Shown here in pieces: positions 1 to 8,834 of a stretch of 43,621 nucleotides of DNA (position 1 is its first letter; every line of letters starts with the position of its first letter). This DNA comes from Candidatus Gastranaerophilales bacterium (lineage in GTDB: Bacteria > Cyanobacteriota > Vampirovibrionia > Gastranaerophilales > Gastranaerophilaceae), in contig JAEELO010000063.1 in NCBI GenBank assembly GCA_016282705.1, positions 1 through 43,621 of the forward strand. Direction: 5' to 3'. The translations under genes were made by a program, and so were the position numbers. The notes below the pieces were generated by a model. The model was not told the origin of the DNA. It worked only from the letters and a program-made list of their open reading frames with translations, and ran no database searches.

Positions 1-1
1 A

Positions 2-547
2 TTATTGGAAATATTGCCTGAGCGTTATCCAAAATTAAAACATTCAGCATTTATGATGTTTATTATTATGACAATAATAACGTATATAATAACCTATTTG
101 GGTGTGCATATTAACCGTTTATCATATAGAAATACCAAGATAAATACAACAAAGGGTATAATTTATGAAAACCAAAGACAAGCTGATTTATATAATAAAA
201 TTATTTCTTTTACAAAGGAAAATGTACCGCAGGATAATACAGTTTTAGTTTTACCGGAAGGACACATAATAAATTTTTCGACAAACAAAAACCTAAAACA
301 AAAATACTATCCTTTAATTCCGCATATTATTGATGCTATTGGAGAAGAAAAAATTATTGAGAATTTAAAAACGGATTTACCAGATTACATTTATATACAG
401 AATAATAATTATATTTTTGTCGGCAAATTTGGAGTTTCATATGCAAAAAAAATTTATAAATTTATTTTAGACAAATATGAAAAAGTCGACTCTCTGAATA
501 CTAATGGTAATATGAAATTTGAAATAATGAAATTGAAAAAAAGTTAA
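2..547 (+). CDS. C-terminal part of a membrane protein, probably a PMT/ArnT-like glycosyltransferase
   Basis: The reading frame is open to the left edge of the window, so the gene begins outside it and the TTG near base 5 is not a credible start. What remains (about 181 residues) has one membrane segment at roughly residues 15-33, followed by a soluble domain ending at the stop at 545-547. The soluble part has the pattern 'NVPQDNTVLVLPEGHIINFSTN', then 'YYPLIPHI' and 'LPDYIYIQ'. This resembles the extracytoplasmic C-terminal domain of multi-spanning dolichyl-phosphate-mannose/ArnT-type lipid-linked sugar transferases. The family call rests on this pattern only; no catalytic residues are in view, because those lie in the missing N-terminal half. 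A surface-glycan role would fit the operon a few kilobases away, but the genes are on opposite strands. Confidence 0.5.
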   Translation, partial: LLEILPERYPKLKHSAFMMFIIMTIITYIITYLGVHINRLSYRNTKINTTKGIIYENQRQADLYNKIISFTKENVPQDNTVLVLPEGHIINFSTNKNLKQKYYPLIPHIIDAIGEEKIIENLKTDLPDYIYIQNNNYIFVGKFGVSYAKKIYKFILDKYEKVDSLNTNGNMKFEIMKLKKS

Positions 548-613
548 AAAATCCCGCAGGTTTTTATTTTAAATAAAAAATGACAAAAAATATATTTACA
601 TGTTTTAAAAGAG

Positions 614-619
614 TACAAT
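614..619 (+). promoter_or_regulatory. putative -10 box for the kinase-like gene
   Basis: TACAAT lies 13 bases before the ATG at 633, which would give an mRNA leader of only about 7 bases. No convincing -35 box is visible. The only ribosome-binding hint is a GGA at 622-624. Confidence 0.3.
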
Positions 620-632
620 ATGGAATAAATAT

Positions 633-2159
633 ATGAATATTAGTCCGGTTAATTTTTCTCAATACAACTATAATCTGCATCAACAACCGTCATTTAACGG
701 AATATCTAAACAAATGAGACATTCTATCTTTATAGACGGGAAAAAAGATGCTCTGTATGCACTTGAAAAAAGAAACGGCAAAAATACAAGAGTCGGAGAG
801 TTACCGGGGTTCATATTTAACAGGCTTCCCAAAGAAAACAGACCCGCTATCATAAATGAGATTATGACAACTTTTGAAGAATGTGCAAATGAAATAAGGA
901 ATTATAAAGCCAGTGCATATTCACCTTTGTCCGAAACCCGCAATCGTCGTTCTCAGGAAACAGTAAATAAATTAAAAGCAGTTTTTGAAAAGTATAATTT
1001 AATAGATGAACCTGACAAATTTGACCTTGAATTTTTAGGCGAGGGAGCTTATAAGAAAGCCTTTAAAATAAACGGCATTAAAGATGAAGAAACAGGCGAG
1101 CAAATGTGTTTCAAGGTTTTTCATTTGGTTGATACAACTCCGGAATGGCATAAATACAAATGTCACGGTAATTATTCCGAAATAAATATTGCTATGTACT
1201 GGAAGAAAAATGTAGGGTCTTACACGCACAGAAATAAATTTTATTTTGGTGATATAAATAACGGATATCTTGTAGACAGATTTATTGAACCCAATGCGGA
1301 AGCTCCTCAAAAAACCTTTGATGAATATGATTATGGTATAAAAATTGTAGATGAAGTAAAAACAGCCGTCGGGCATAATAAAATAGCAGGCTACAGTATT
1401 GATGAAGGCGGTTCTCGTGTTGTTAATATAGTTAAAAACAAAAGTAAAACAGCCCGTTACGTATTAAAGCATATGAAAAATACCCCGAAAGAAGACAGAT
1501 ATAAAGAATGGTATCATGTTTTAGAAAACTATAAACATATTGATGATACACAGAAAAAAGCAGGGCTTGCATTATCAATAAAACATATGCCGAAAGAACA
1601 TCAGGAAGAATTAGTTAAAAAATGTATAAGTTTCAATAAACCGTTAGTTGACCAAAGTTTAGCATATGCCTTGAAATATTTACCCGAAGAACAATCCGTC
1701 AAATATTTCAGATTTCTTATGCAAAGACAGCATCCGAGAACACAAACGGTATTACTTAACGAAATCCCGCTTCTTTCAAAGAAACCGTGTCTCGGTAAAA
1801 AAATAGATGATATTGATACAGCAAGATGGGAAATAGATCCTAATACAATAGAAATGTATTATAAAATCGCAGCAGAACACGTTTTACCTTGTGTTGAAGA
1901 ACATTTAGCAAGTTATATTCATCTTTTACCGAAAGATAAGATTATACCTGCCGCAAAAATTCTTGTAGACAGAAAAAATTATGATATCAATGACAGACTT
2001 TTACATAAAGCTAAGTTTGTAGATAATGATCAATACAGTTATTCGGATAAAATGACTGTAATTGATATGGTTAAACAAAGTACAGACAACGAGTTTCTTC
2101 AAAAAAAAGCAGAGGAAATAAGAATAAAACTTATTAGAGATTCACTTGGTGATGATTAA
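633..2159 (+). CDS. kinase-like protein with helical-repeat C-terminal half, function unknown
   Basis: I do not recognise this 508-residue protein as a named family. The first 25 residues are low-complexity and contain 'PSFNGI' (residues 19-24), like the N-terminal extension of the phosphohexomutase at 22016. Residues about 131-265 look like a degraded protein kinase fold. There is a glycine-rich loop (LGEGAYKKAF, 135-144), a VAIK-like lysine in CFKVF (K161), a candidate helix-C glutamate (E183), and GHNKIAGYSIDEGG (247-260), where a catalytic loop and a DFG-like motif would be expected. The spacing between H248 and D257 is much shorter than in ordinary kinases and the HRD aspartate is missing, so it may be inactive or atypical. 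Residues about 275-500 contain repeats of about 35 residues with an 'A...I/L..LPKE' pattern (KHMPKE, KYLPEE, HLLPKD), suggesting HEAT-like helical repeats. There is no signal peptide and the gene stands alone. Confidence 0.55.
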   Translation: MNISPVNFSQYNYNLHQQPSFNGISKQMRHSIFIDGKKDALYALEKRNGKNTRVGELPGFIFNRLPKENRPAIINEIMTTFEECANEIRNYKASAYSPLSETRNRRSQETVNKLKAVFEKYNLIDEPDKFDLEFLGEGAYKKAFKINGIKDEETGEQMCFKVFHLVDTTPEWHKYKCHGNYSEINIAMYWKKNVGSYTHRNKFYFGDINNGYLVDRFIEPNAEAPQKTFDEYDYGIKIVDEVKTAVGHNKIAGYSIDEGGSRVVNIVKNKSKTARYVLKHMKNTPKEDRYKEWYHVLENYKHIDDTQKKAGLALSIKHMPKEHQEELVKKCISFNKPLVDQSLAYALKYLPEEQSVKYFRFLMQRQHPRTQTVLLNEIPLLSKKPCLGKKIDDIDTARWEIDPNTIEMYYKIAAEHVLPCVEEHLASYIHLLPKDKIIPAAKILVDRKNYDINDRLLHKAKFVDNDQYSYSDKMTVIDMVKQSTDNEFLQKKAEEIRIKLIRDSLGDD

Positions 2160-2179
2160 TATTGTTTAAATAATAACTT

Positions 2180-2785
2180 TTACAAATTAATTAAGTACTC
2201 CAAGGTTTTATGTACTTTTTTTGCTTTTCTGTTATCAATATCTTTATAGCTGTATACTTTGCCTGTATACGGATTTATAACGCAGAATTTTGAACATACA
2301 AGCAAGAATGTTTTTTGTTCTTTATATTCGGAAACAGTAACAGGGTATACACCGTCGGGTACTGAAGAACGACCTTGTAAAATATTTTTCTTTTCTGCAT
2401 CAGTTACTAAAAGCCAATTTATCTTTTGAGGTGTATCAACCTGTACAAATTTATACTCTTTTTTAAATTCTTTTTTTTCTGATTCTTTTTTAACAGCAGC
2501 TATAAATTTATCCGCTTTCGGAGAATCTTTTAATGTAGGATATATAACAATTAATCTTGTATCATTATGCTTATCAAAAAGATATGCATAATTTACGAGT
2601 CCGTAATTAATAGCATTGGGAGATATATTTGCAAAGTCACCGTCTAAATATTTAAGCTGCTTATCGGTAAAATATCCGTTTCTTTGCATTTTTTTCTTAT
2701 TTGCGAAACAAACAAATAAGAAAATTATTAATAATATAGCTATAATAATTAAAATTAATTTTTTTATATTCATATTTCCCAACAT
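2180..2785 (-). CDS. membrane-anchored protein of unknown function
   Basis: A 201-residue protein, convergent with the kinase-like gene. After a short Lys-containing start there is one hydrophobic segment (about residues 9-28, ILIIIAILLIIFLFVCF), then a lysine-rich soluble domain of about 170 residues. The topology suggests an N-terminal anchor with the domain outside the cytoplasm. The soluble part contains a 'YPVTVSEY' strand and a CSKFC pair (CxxxC) followed by 'VINPYTGKVYSY'; the cysteines could form a disulfide or bind metal, but I cannot assign a fold. An alternative start is the Met at 2773 (MNIKKL), which follows a GGGAA and gives the more usual 'MNIKK + hydrophobic' opening. I do not recognise the family. 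Confidence 0.6.
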   Translation of the reverse strand: MLGNMNIKKLILIIIAILLIIFLFVCFANKKKMQRNGYFTDKQLKYLDGDFANISPNAINYGLVNYAYLFDKHNDTRLIVIYPTLKDSPKADKFIAAVKKESEKKEFKKEYKFVQVDTPQKINWLLVTDAEKKNILQGRSSVPDGVYPVTVSEYKEQKTFLLVCSKFCVINPYTGKVYSYKDIDNRKAKKVHKTLEYLINL

Positions 2786-2899
2786 ACTTATACTTTTACT
2801 CTCAACACTTTATTTAATTATATATTTTTTTTATTGAAAATCAAATTATAAAGAATGTTCAAACAATGCTGTATTTAAAAAAACAAATAAAAGAGGAAT

Positions 2900-4114
2900 T
2901 TATAAAGATTTGTATTCTTCCGTAACTTTTCTTATTTCGCGCACCATTTCATGATATTTTTGCGCTTTTTCGATATAGTATTCTTTCTTTGAACCAAAAA
3001 ATATTTTTGAAAATATCTTATATTTTAAGTATTTTCTGAATATTTTAGATTTTGATACCATATATGAAAGCTGTTTTTTCATAGATTGATTTTGAGATGA
3101 AAGTGTTTTATTTTCAGCTCTGGCATCTTCTAATTTTATTTTTAATCTTTCACTACGTTCTTTTTGAAATTGATGATGTTGTTTAAGACTTTCCAATCTT
3201 TCTTTTGTATTTTCCAGTCTTGCTTTTGTCTTATCTAATCTTGTATTTAGAGAGGCAATCTGTCTTTCTGCAAGATTATATTTATATATTTTAGCTGAAT
3301 CAAGTACTGAGGCATCTACAATACTGATACCTGCAAGCACTTCTTTATCAAATTCTTTTGTCTGCATAAAATCGGCAATCATTTTATCACGATTTTTTAT
3401 TGAATTATTTTCATGCCAGCGATACGAAAAAAGAATTTCATTAAGAAATTTCATCTTTGCATATTTTGAAATTTGAAGCATTATATAATAATCTTCCAAC
3501 GGAGCCTCTTTGGTATACAAGCCTGTTTTATCGAAAATTGACTTTCTTATTAAATATCCGTTTGGAATATAATTTCTATATCTCAAAGTTTCATAAGAAC
3601 CAAAGTTTTCGGAACAAAAATCAATATTGCTTCGTTTTTCAAGAAACGGTTTAAATGACAAATATACAGCTTCTTCGTGATTATATACCAGATTTCTGTC
3701 TGTATCCCAATAACATTTTCTGCTTTCTGAGTCTATAAATTCGTTATCTCCGACGACAAGAGCATAATCAGGATTTGAAGATAAGAAATCAACTTCCTTT
3801 TCTATAGCCATTGGTTTTGCTGTATCATCAGAAGCAATTATATAAATATATTCACCTCGACTTTGCATTATAAGTTTATTGAATGTAACGCAAGTTCCTT
3901 CATTTTGTTTTGTTTCATAATGAAAATTAACAAAACGCTGTTTGCATTCTGCTTCCATTTCCTGAATTTTAGAATATGTTGAATCAGTAGAACCGTCATC
4001 TATAACAATCAATTCTATATTTGGGTATGTTTGGTTAATAACGGAACGTATGGTTTCCTGTACATACTTTTCATGATTATATGAGGGTATTAAAACTGAT
4101 ACTAACGGCTGCAT
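2900..4114 (-). CDS. glycosyltransferase family 2 with C-terminal coiled coil
   Basis: Last gene of the glycan operon, about 404 residues. The GT-A domain (residues 1 to about 230) opens PLVSVLIPSYNHEKYV, followed by VIDDGSTDS and the metal/nucleotide-binding ASDD motif near residue 95. Residues about 265-345 are strongly charged with heptad-like Leu/Arg spacing (RLDKTKARLENTKERLESL), a coiled coil. The tail is very basic with aromatic residues (KSKIFRKYLKYKIFSKIFF), possibly a membrane-surface anchor. An ATG at 4129 overlaps the upstream stop (TAATG), but the ATG at 4114 has GGGAG eight bases ahead and gives the usual family N terminus, so I chose it; the longer form adds only MGEKE. Predicted role: adding one sugar to the operon's glycan from a nucleotide sugar on the cytoplasmic face. 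Donor and acceptor cannot be read from the sequence. Confidence 0.85.
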   Translation of the reverse strand: MQPLVSVLIPSYNHEKYVQETIRSVINQTYPNIELIVIDDGSTDSTYSKIQEMEAECKQRFVNFHYETKQNEGTCVTFNKLIMQSRGEYIYIIASDDTAKPMAIEKEVDFLSSNPDYALVVGDNEFIDSESRKCYWDTDRNLVYNHEEAVYLSFKPFLEKRSNIDFCSENFGSYETLRYRNYIPNGYLIRKSIFDKTGLYTKEAPLEDYYIMLQISKYAKMKFLNEILFSYRWHENNSIKNRDKMIADFMQTKEFDKEVLAGISIVDASVLDSAKIYKYNLAERQIASLNTRLDKTKARLENTKERLESLKQHHQFQKERSERLKIKLEDARAENKTLSSQNQSMKKQLSYMVSKSKIFRKYLKYKIFSKIFFGSKKEYYIEKAQKYHEMVREIRKVTEEYKSL

Positions 4115-4128
4115 TTCTTTTTCTCCCA

Positions 4129-5214
4129 TTAAAATGCATTGACCACTTCAACAACTTTTTTTACTTCGTCATCAGTTAAAACAGGTGACATCGGAAGACT
4201 CAAAATCGTTCTGTGAATTTCTTCCGTAACAGGATATGATTGATTTTCCCATTCTTTATATGCACCCTGTTTATGAGGCGGAGTAGGATAGTGTATGTTT
4301 GTTTGAATGCCGTTACTTTCCAAATATTTTTGTAATGCATCCCTGTTTTCTGTTCTTACCGCAAATATATGCCAAACATGAGCATTCTCATCATATACCT
4401 TGGGTAATTCAATCTTAGGATTTTTAATATTTTCTCTGTAATATTTTGAAATTTCTCTGCGTCTTGCATTATCTTTATCAAGATATTCAAGCTTTATATC
4501 TAAAACAGCAGCTTGCATTTCATCAAGTCTTGAATTAACACCTTTATAGATATGATGGTATTTTCTGTCCGAACCGTAATTTGCGATTGCTCTGACTTTT
4601 GCTGCAAGTTCATCATCATTTGTTGTAACGCAGCCGCCGTCCCCCAAGCATCCTAAATTTTTGCCGGGGTAGAAAGAAAATCCCGAAGCATCACCCAGAT
4701 TTCCGGTACGTTTACCTTTATATATTGCACCATGTGCTTGAGCAGAGTCTTCAATAATTTTTAGATTATATTTTTTAGCCAATTCCCATATCTTATCCAT
4801 TTGAACAGCTTGTCCGTACAAATGAACAACCATAATAGCCTTTGTTTTATCGGTAATTTTTTCTTCTATTAAATCAGGATTTATATTTCTTGTAATATTA
4901 TCCGGTTCAACAAGCACCGGTGTGCAGCCGTTTTCCGATATGGCAAGAATTGAAGCAATATAAGTATTCGCAGGAACAATTATTTCATCACCCGTACCAA
5001 AACCGTAACCTCTTATTATTAGATTAAGTGCATCAAGCCCGTTTGCGACACCGATACAATGCTTAACACCGCAATACTTTGCAAAGTCTGCTTCGAATTT
5101 TTTATCTTCCTCACCTTGCAAATACCATCCGATATCAAGAATATGTTTAATTCTTTCGTCAATTTCTTTTCTGAATCTGTTATTCACTTTTTCCAAATCT
5201 AAAAATTTAATCAT
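4129..5214 (-). CDS. fdtB: sugar 3-aminotransferase, DegT/DnrJ/EryC1 family (FdtB/QdtB-like)
   Basis: PLP-dependent aminotransferase, 361 residues, normal family length. The PLP lysine is K185 in FYPGKNLG. The ring-stacking and phosphate-site residues are also present (ANGLDALNL near 57-65, EDSAQAHG at 155-162, and GGCVTTND). In the Fdt/Qdt pathways this enzyme moves an amino group from glutamate to a dTDP-3-keto-6-deoxyhexose, giving dTDP-3-amino-3,6-dideoxy-galactose or -glucose. The assignment to a 3-amino sugar comes from context: an FdtA-type ketoisomerase and a hexapeptide acetyltransferase lie in the same operon. Galactose or glucose configuration depends on the ketoisomerase and cannot be settled here. 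It overlaps the upstream gene by 4 bases (ATGA) and the downstream start by TAATG, so translation is probably coupled. Confidence 0.88.
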   Translation of the reverse strand: MIKFLDLEKVNNRFRKEIDERIKHILDIGWYLQGEEDKKFEADFAKYCGVKHCIGVANGLDALNLIIRGYGFGTGDEIIVPANTYIASILAISENGCTPVLVEPDNITRNINPDLIEEKITDKTKAIMVVHLYGQAVQMDKIWELAKKYNLKIIEDSAQAHGAIYKGKRTGNLGDASGFSFYPGKNLGCLGDGGCVTTNDDELAAKVRAIANYGSDRKYHHIYKGVNSRLDEMQAAVLDIKLEYLDKDNARRREISKYYRENIKNPKIELPKVYDENAHVWHIFAVRTENRDALQKYLESNGIQTNIHYPTPPHKQGAYKEWENQSYPVTEEIHRTILSLPMSPVLTDDEVKKVVEVVNAF

Positions 5215-6599
5215 TGTATCATCCCTTTTTGCTTTAGTATTTTACTATAATGTTTCCATATTTTATATCTGATTTTATCTTTAATTTTTTTAGGTTCTTT
5301 AAGCTTTTTTCCTTTTTTGTGTACAGCAGAATCAGTATTTTCTGCATTTACCCACTCTTTTAATTCTGCTATGCGACATAATGAAGAAATCTGCGCCTCA
5401 GAATCAGAAGAAATTGATAATTGCATTTTTGCGATATTAGAACTTAAATCAATATCCAAATAATTTTCCATTATTTTTAAGATATTATTAAATCTATAGT
5501 TATTTTCAACTATTTCGTGAGATTTTCTTACAATATCAAGCCTATAATTTTCATCTTGCAATAGCTTTTTACATTGCTTTCTTGCCTCCCAAGTATTAGA
5601 AAAATATGGAAGCTTTAAATCAGGGAAATACTTAGCAAAATCTCCATGATACTCAGTAACAAGACAACTATTTGATGCCATAACATCAAAAACTCTCCAA
5701 GGAAATCCGTTTTTTGCCTGCAAATGACCAATATTTATGCCGATTTTTGAAGAATTATATATAAATTGATTGTCTTCCAGCGAAAATACCTGCTCAGGAT
5801 GATACCTAAGAATTAATTTATGATTGTTATATGAATCATTTGCCCAAAGTGAGTTCCCCCAAATATGTAAACCCAAATCCGCAATTGCTGATAATATTTC
5901 TATTCTTCTATAATCAGACAACAAAAATATTATTTCATTGATATCAAAAGTATCCGGTATTTTTGATGATTCAACATTTTTTAAAAGTTCTTCTTTTTTT
6001 ATAAATGGATTTTCTTCAAGTTTAGAAATTAAATTTAAAAAATCTTCTCTATCATTAACATCAGGGTTAGTTTCAATAAATTTATTATAACAATTTTTTT
6101 TTGTACATCTAAATTTAGTTCCAATAAATGAAATATTGTATAAGAATTCTGTTTTTGAAGCTTTAACTTCAGTAAAGAATGGAACCTGGATAATATTTTG
6201 TTTTGGAATATTATATTCATCCTGTAATATTTCTATAGAAGTGGATGCCGCCACAAAAAATTTGTACCTTGCCGGTTTTTCTTTTATTGCATCAGTATTT
6301 CTGTAATACAGAGGAGAATCAACTTCATATATAATAATAGGACAATCAAATTCATTAGAAATATCATAAAAAGAATTGTTAAAAAGAAAAATCAAATCAG
6401 GATTATAAGACTTTATTTCATTTAGTAAATTTTCGGGAATTTTCTTAAAGTTTGCTTTCCAATCAGTATGCATTATTGCAAATACATCATTACCGGAATC
6501 TCTTAAGCCTTTTATAAAAGATTCATAAAAAATAGGCATTGCATATTTTTCATTACTTTTTTTTATACCGTTATAAAATGCTAAAAATATTTTTGCCAT
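5211..6599 (-). CDS. CgeB/YkvP-like glycosyltransferase (GT-B), paralogue of the gene at 11498
   Basis: 462-residue GT-B type transferase. The N-terminal half has Rossmann-like strands ([29 protein letters not shown]). The C-terminal half has the donor-binding block '[36 protein letters not shown]', usual in glycosyl transferase group 1_2 / CgeB-like proteins. The same block occurs in the operon gene at 11498, with which it also shares its length and a basic C-terminal tail ([22 protein letters not shown]). The two are clear paralogues, probably adding successive sugars of the same repeat. AAAGGGA lies before the ATG, after a 69-base gap that may hold a secondary promoter. The donor is unknown. 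Confidence 0.8.
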   Translation of the reverse strand: MAKIFLAFYNGIKKSNEKYAMPIFYESFIKGLRDSGNDVFAIMHTDWKANFKKIPENLLNEIKSYNPDLIFLFNNSFYDISNEFDCPIIIYEVDSPLYYRNTDAIKEKPARYKFFVAASTSIEILQDEYNIPKQNIIQVPFFTEVKASKTEFLYNISFIGTKFRCTKKNCYNKFIETNPDVNDREDFLNLISKLEENPFIKKEELLKNVESSKIPDTFDINEIIFLLSDYRRIEILSAIADLGLHIWGNSLWANDSYNNHKLILRYHPEQVFSLEDNQFIYNSSKIGINIGHLQAKNGFPWRVFDVMASNSCLVTEYHGDFAKYFPDLKLPYFSNTWEARKQCKKLLQDENYRLDIVRKSHEIVENNYRFNNILKIMENYLDIDLSSNIAKMQLSISSDSEAQISSLCRIAELKEWVNAENTDSAVHKKGKKLKEPKKIKDKIRYKIWKHYSKILKQKGMIQ

Positions 6600-6668
6600 T
6601 AATTTAAATTCCCTTTACTTAGTTTATAATATAAATCTTTTGTATATTTTAAGAATCAGATATAAAAT

Positions 6669-8834
6669 TTATTTATAGTTAGTTTCTTTAAACAAACTTT
6701 CTAAATCAAGAATACAAGGATTATTAGATAACCTATCTTTATTCACACTATTTATTATTGTACCAATATCACTTATATTCAATTTATTTAAATCCATTTC
6801 TATGTTAATTTCTTTAAATAAAGCAGAAAAATACTTATTTATATCATTTGAAATCATTTGTTTTAAATCAGACATTATACTATGTAAATAATTAAGTCCT
6901 CTTCTATCATTGCAAGTCTTATTATTAACATTTAAATTAGCTATAAATACCCTATTAATTGTTAATGCAACTGCATGTCCATGTGGAATACCATACTCTG
7001 AAGTTATTTTATAAGATAATGCATGTGCCGCAGTAGTTCTTGAAATATTAATAGCCTTACCTGCAAGATGAGAAGCAAGCATCATATTATTTGAAGCCAA
7101 TTTATCATTTGTATTAACATATTGAACTATATTATTTTTACATAATTCTATTGCTTGTTTAGCATATTTTCTGCTTTCTTCTGTCGATTTTACAGCCCAA
7201 TAGCTTTCTATAGCTTGACAATAAGCATCCATTGCAGTACAAGCTTTTAAATAGTTCGGATTATTTACTGTTAATTGAGAATCACATATTGCATATTCAG
7301 GCAGAATATTTTTATTATCAATAGATGTTTTTATACCGTTAACATATAAAACAGCAAACTGTGTTGATTCAGAACCGGTACCGCTTGTTGTCGGAATAGC
7401 TATTAATTTTTTATTGCAATTTAAATAATATCTGAATGCCTTTGCAAAATCGATAACACTTCCACCTCCAATAGCAACAATAATATCAAATTTATAATTA
7501 ATATTTGTTATCGCTTTATCAACATCCTCTTTTTTCGGATTTGTTGAAAAATCATTATAATATTCAACTTCAAAATTTTTTAATTCATTTTCAATTATTG
7601 TTTTTATACCGATAAATGATTTTTTCCCTGTAAATACAAGTATTTTTCTTGCCTTTTCAGCATTTAATATTTTAGAGAAATTATCTATTGCACCGTTATA
7701 ACAAAAGTCAACTTGATTCAAATTTGACATAAATATTTCTTTATTTTCTTGCGGTTTTTCTTTTGGGCGCCCCAAATCGGAACGAGCACCACATTTAACT
7801 TTTATTTCAAGGAGTACAGTACATTGTTCTTGAATAAATTCAGGCAATATTTTCGCTAAATCTTCGGAATTTGAAACGGAATATGCTTTCTCATATCCGG
7901 AATCAATTGCAATTTGTCTTATATTAGCATTACTAACAGCAGTGGGTTGAGAACCGACCGAATCATGTGCTTCATTGTTAAATACTATGTGTTTAAAATT
8001 TTTAAGTTTTTTTGATGCATTTACAACTATAGAACCTTCATGCATTAAAAACGCACCATCACCATCAAAACAATATATATTTCTATCCGGTTTTTCTATT
8101 GCAATCCCTAACGCAATAGAACTCGCATGTCCCATTGAACCAACTGTTAAAAAATCTGCTTTATGAGTATGACCTAAACGGTTCCTTGTTTCATATACCT
8201 CTCTTGAAATATGACCGGTTGTTGAAACAATAATATCACTAATCGATAATTCTTTTATTACCTGTTCAATTGCTTCTTCTCTTACGAAATCAGATACAGA
8301 CTTCTGTTTATTTATTAATGTATATTGTTCGAAAATACCTTTAGGAATAATAAAAGCATATGGTTGTTTAGTATCTTCCATATGTTTAAATGCTTTATCT
8401 AACAACAATTTTGCATCATTAAAATCTTTAGGTAAAACCGAATACTGTATACCCATTGATTCTAATAGTTTATCAGTAACTTTTCCCTGCTTTATATGTT
8501 GTGGTTCATCTTTTTTACCAGGTTCACCTCTCCAACCTATAAACATCAATAGGGGAATATTATATACTTCATTATCTGTTAATGATAATAATGGATTTAC
8601 ACAATTACCAATTCCGGAATTTTGCATATAAACAAGTGCAGGTCTACCAGTAGCAAGATAATGACCTGCTGCTAATGCAATAGCATTACCTTCATTAGCA
8701 GTTATAGTATGATGAAATGTATCTGTATTATCTGTAAGATATGCACAAAAATCTTTTAATAAACTATCAGGAACACCACAAAAACAATTTATATTATGTT
8801 CAACCAAAAGATTAAAAAGTTCTTGTACTTTCAT
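6669..8834 (-). CDS. fusion: phosphonopyruvate decarboxylase + iron-type alcohol dehydrogenase (phosphonoacetaldehyde reductase)
   Basis: 721 residues in two domains. Residues 1 to about 365 are a ThDP-dependent phosphonopyruvate decarboxylase: the catalytic Glu is E48 (ANEGNA), the ThDP/Mg motif runs from DGDGAF (257-262) to NN (286-287), and the substrate signature is NEAHDSVGSQPT (287-298). Residues about 380-721 are a group III (Fe-type) alcohol dehydrogenase with the nucleotide loop GGGSVID (456-462), PTTSGTGSE, and a metal site at D536, H604 and H618. One usual His ligand is Q540 and the His four residues after H604 is Y608. I recall this variant from phosphonoacetaldehyde reductases (PhpC-like) but cannot check it. 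Together the domains would convert phosphonopyruvate to phosphonoacetaldehyde and then to 2-hydroxyethylphosphonate. The start overlaps the PEP mutase stop by one base (TAATG). Separate genes for these two steps are more usual. Confidence 0.9.
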   Translation of the reverse strand: MKVQELFNLLVEHNINCFCGVPDSLLKDFCAYLTDNTDTFHHTITANEGNAIALAAGHYLATGRPALVYMQNSGIGNCVNPLLSLTDNEVYNIPLLMFIGWRGEPGKKDEPQHIKQGKVTDKLLESMGIQYSVLPKDFNDAKLLLDKAFKHMEDTKQPYAFIIPKGIFEQYTLINKQKSVSDFVREEAIEQVIKELSISDIIVSTTGHISREVYETRNRLGHTHKADFLTVGSMGHASSIALGIAIEKPDRNIYCFDGDGAFLMHEGSIVVNASKKLKNFKHIVFNNEAHDSVGSQPTAVSNANIRQIAIDSGYEKAYSVSNSEDLAKILPEFIQEQCTVLLEIKVKCGARSDLGRPKEKPQENKEIFMSNLNQVDFCYNGAIDNFSKILNAEKARKILVFTGKKSFIGIKTIIENELKNFEVEYYNDFSTNPKKEDVDKAITNINYKFDIIVAIGGGSVIDFAKAFRYYLNCNKKLIAIPTTSGTGSESTQFAVLYVNGIKTSIDNKNILPEYAICDSQLTVNNPNYLKACTAMDAYCQAIESYWAVKSTEESRKYAKQAIELCKNNIVQYVNTNDKLASNNMMLASHLAGKAINISRTTAAHALSYKITSEYGIPHGHAVALTINRVFIANLNVNNKTCNDRRGLNYLHSIMSDLKQMISNDINKYFSALFKEINIEMDLNKLNISDIGTIINSVNKDRLSNNPCILDLESLFKETNYK

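Noticed and set aside
548-632. Possible terminator CCCGCAGG followed by T-rich sequence
   Set aside because: No stem of useful length can be drawn.
1035-1376. Minus-strand open frame inside the kinase-like gene
   Set aside because: It is antisense to a conserved-looking domain, with Phe/Ile-rich composition and no start signals.
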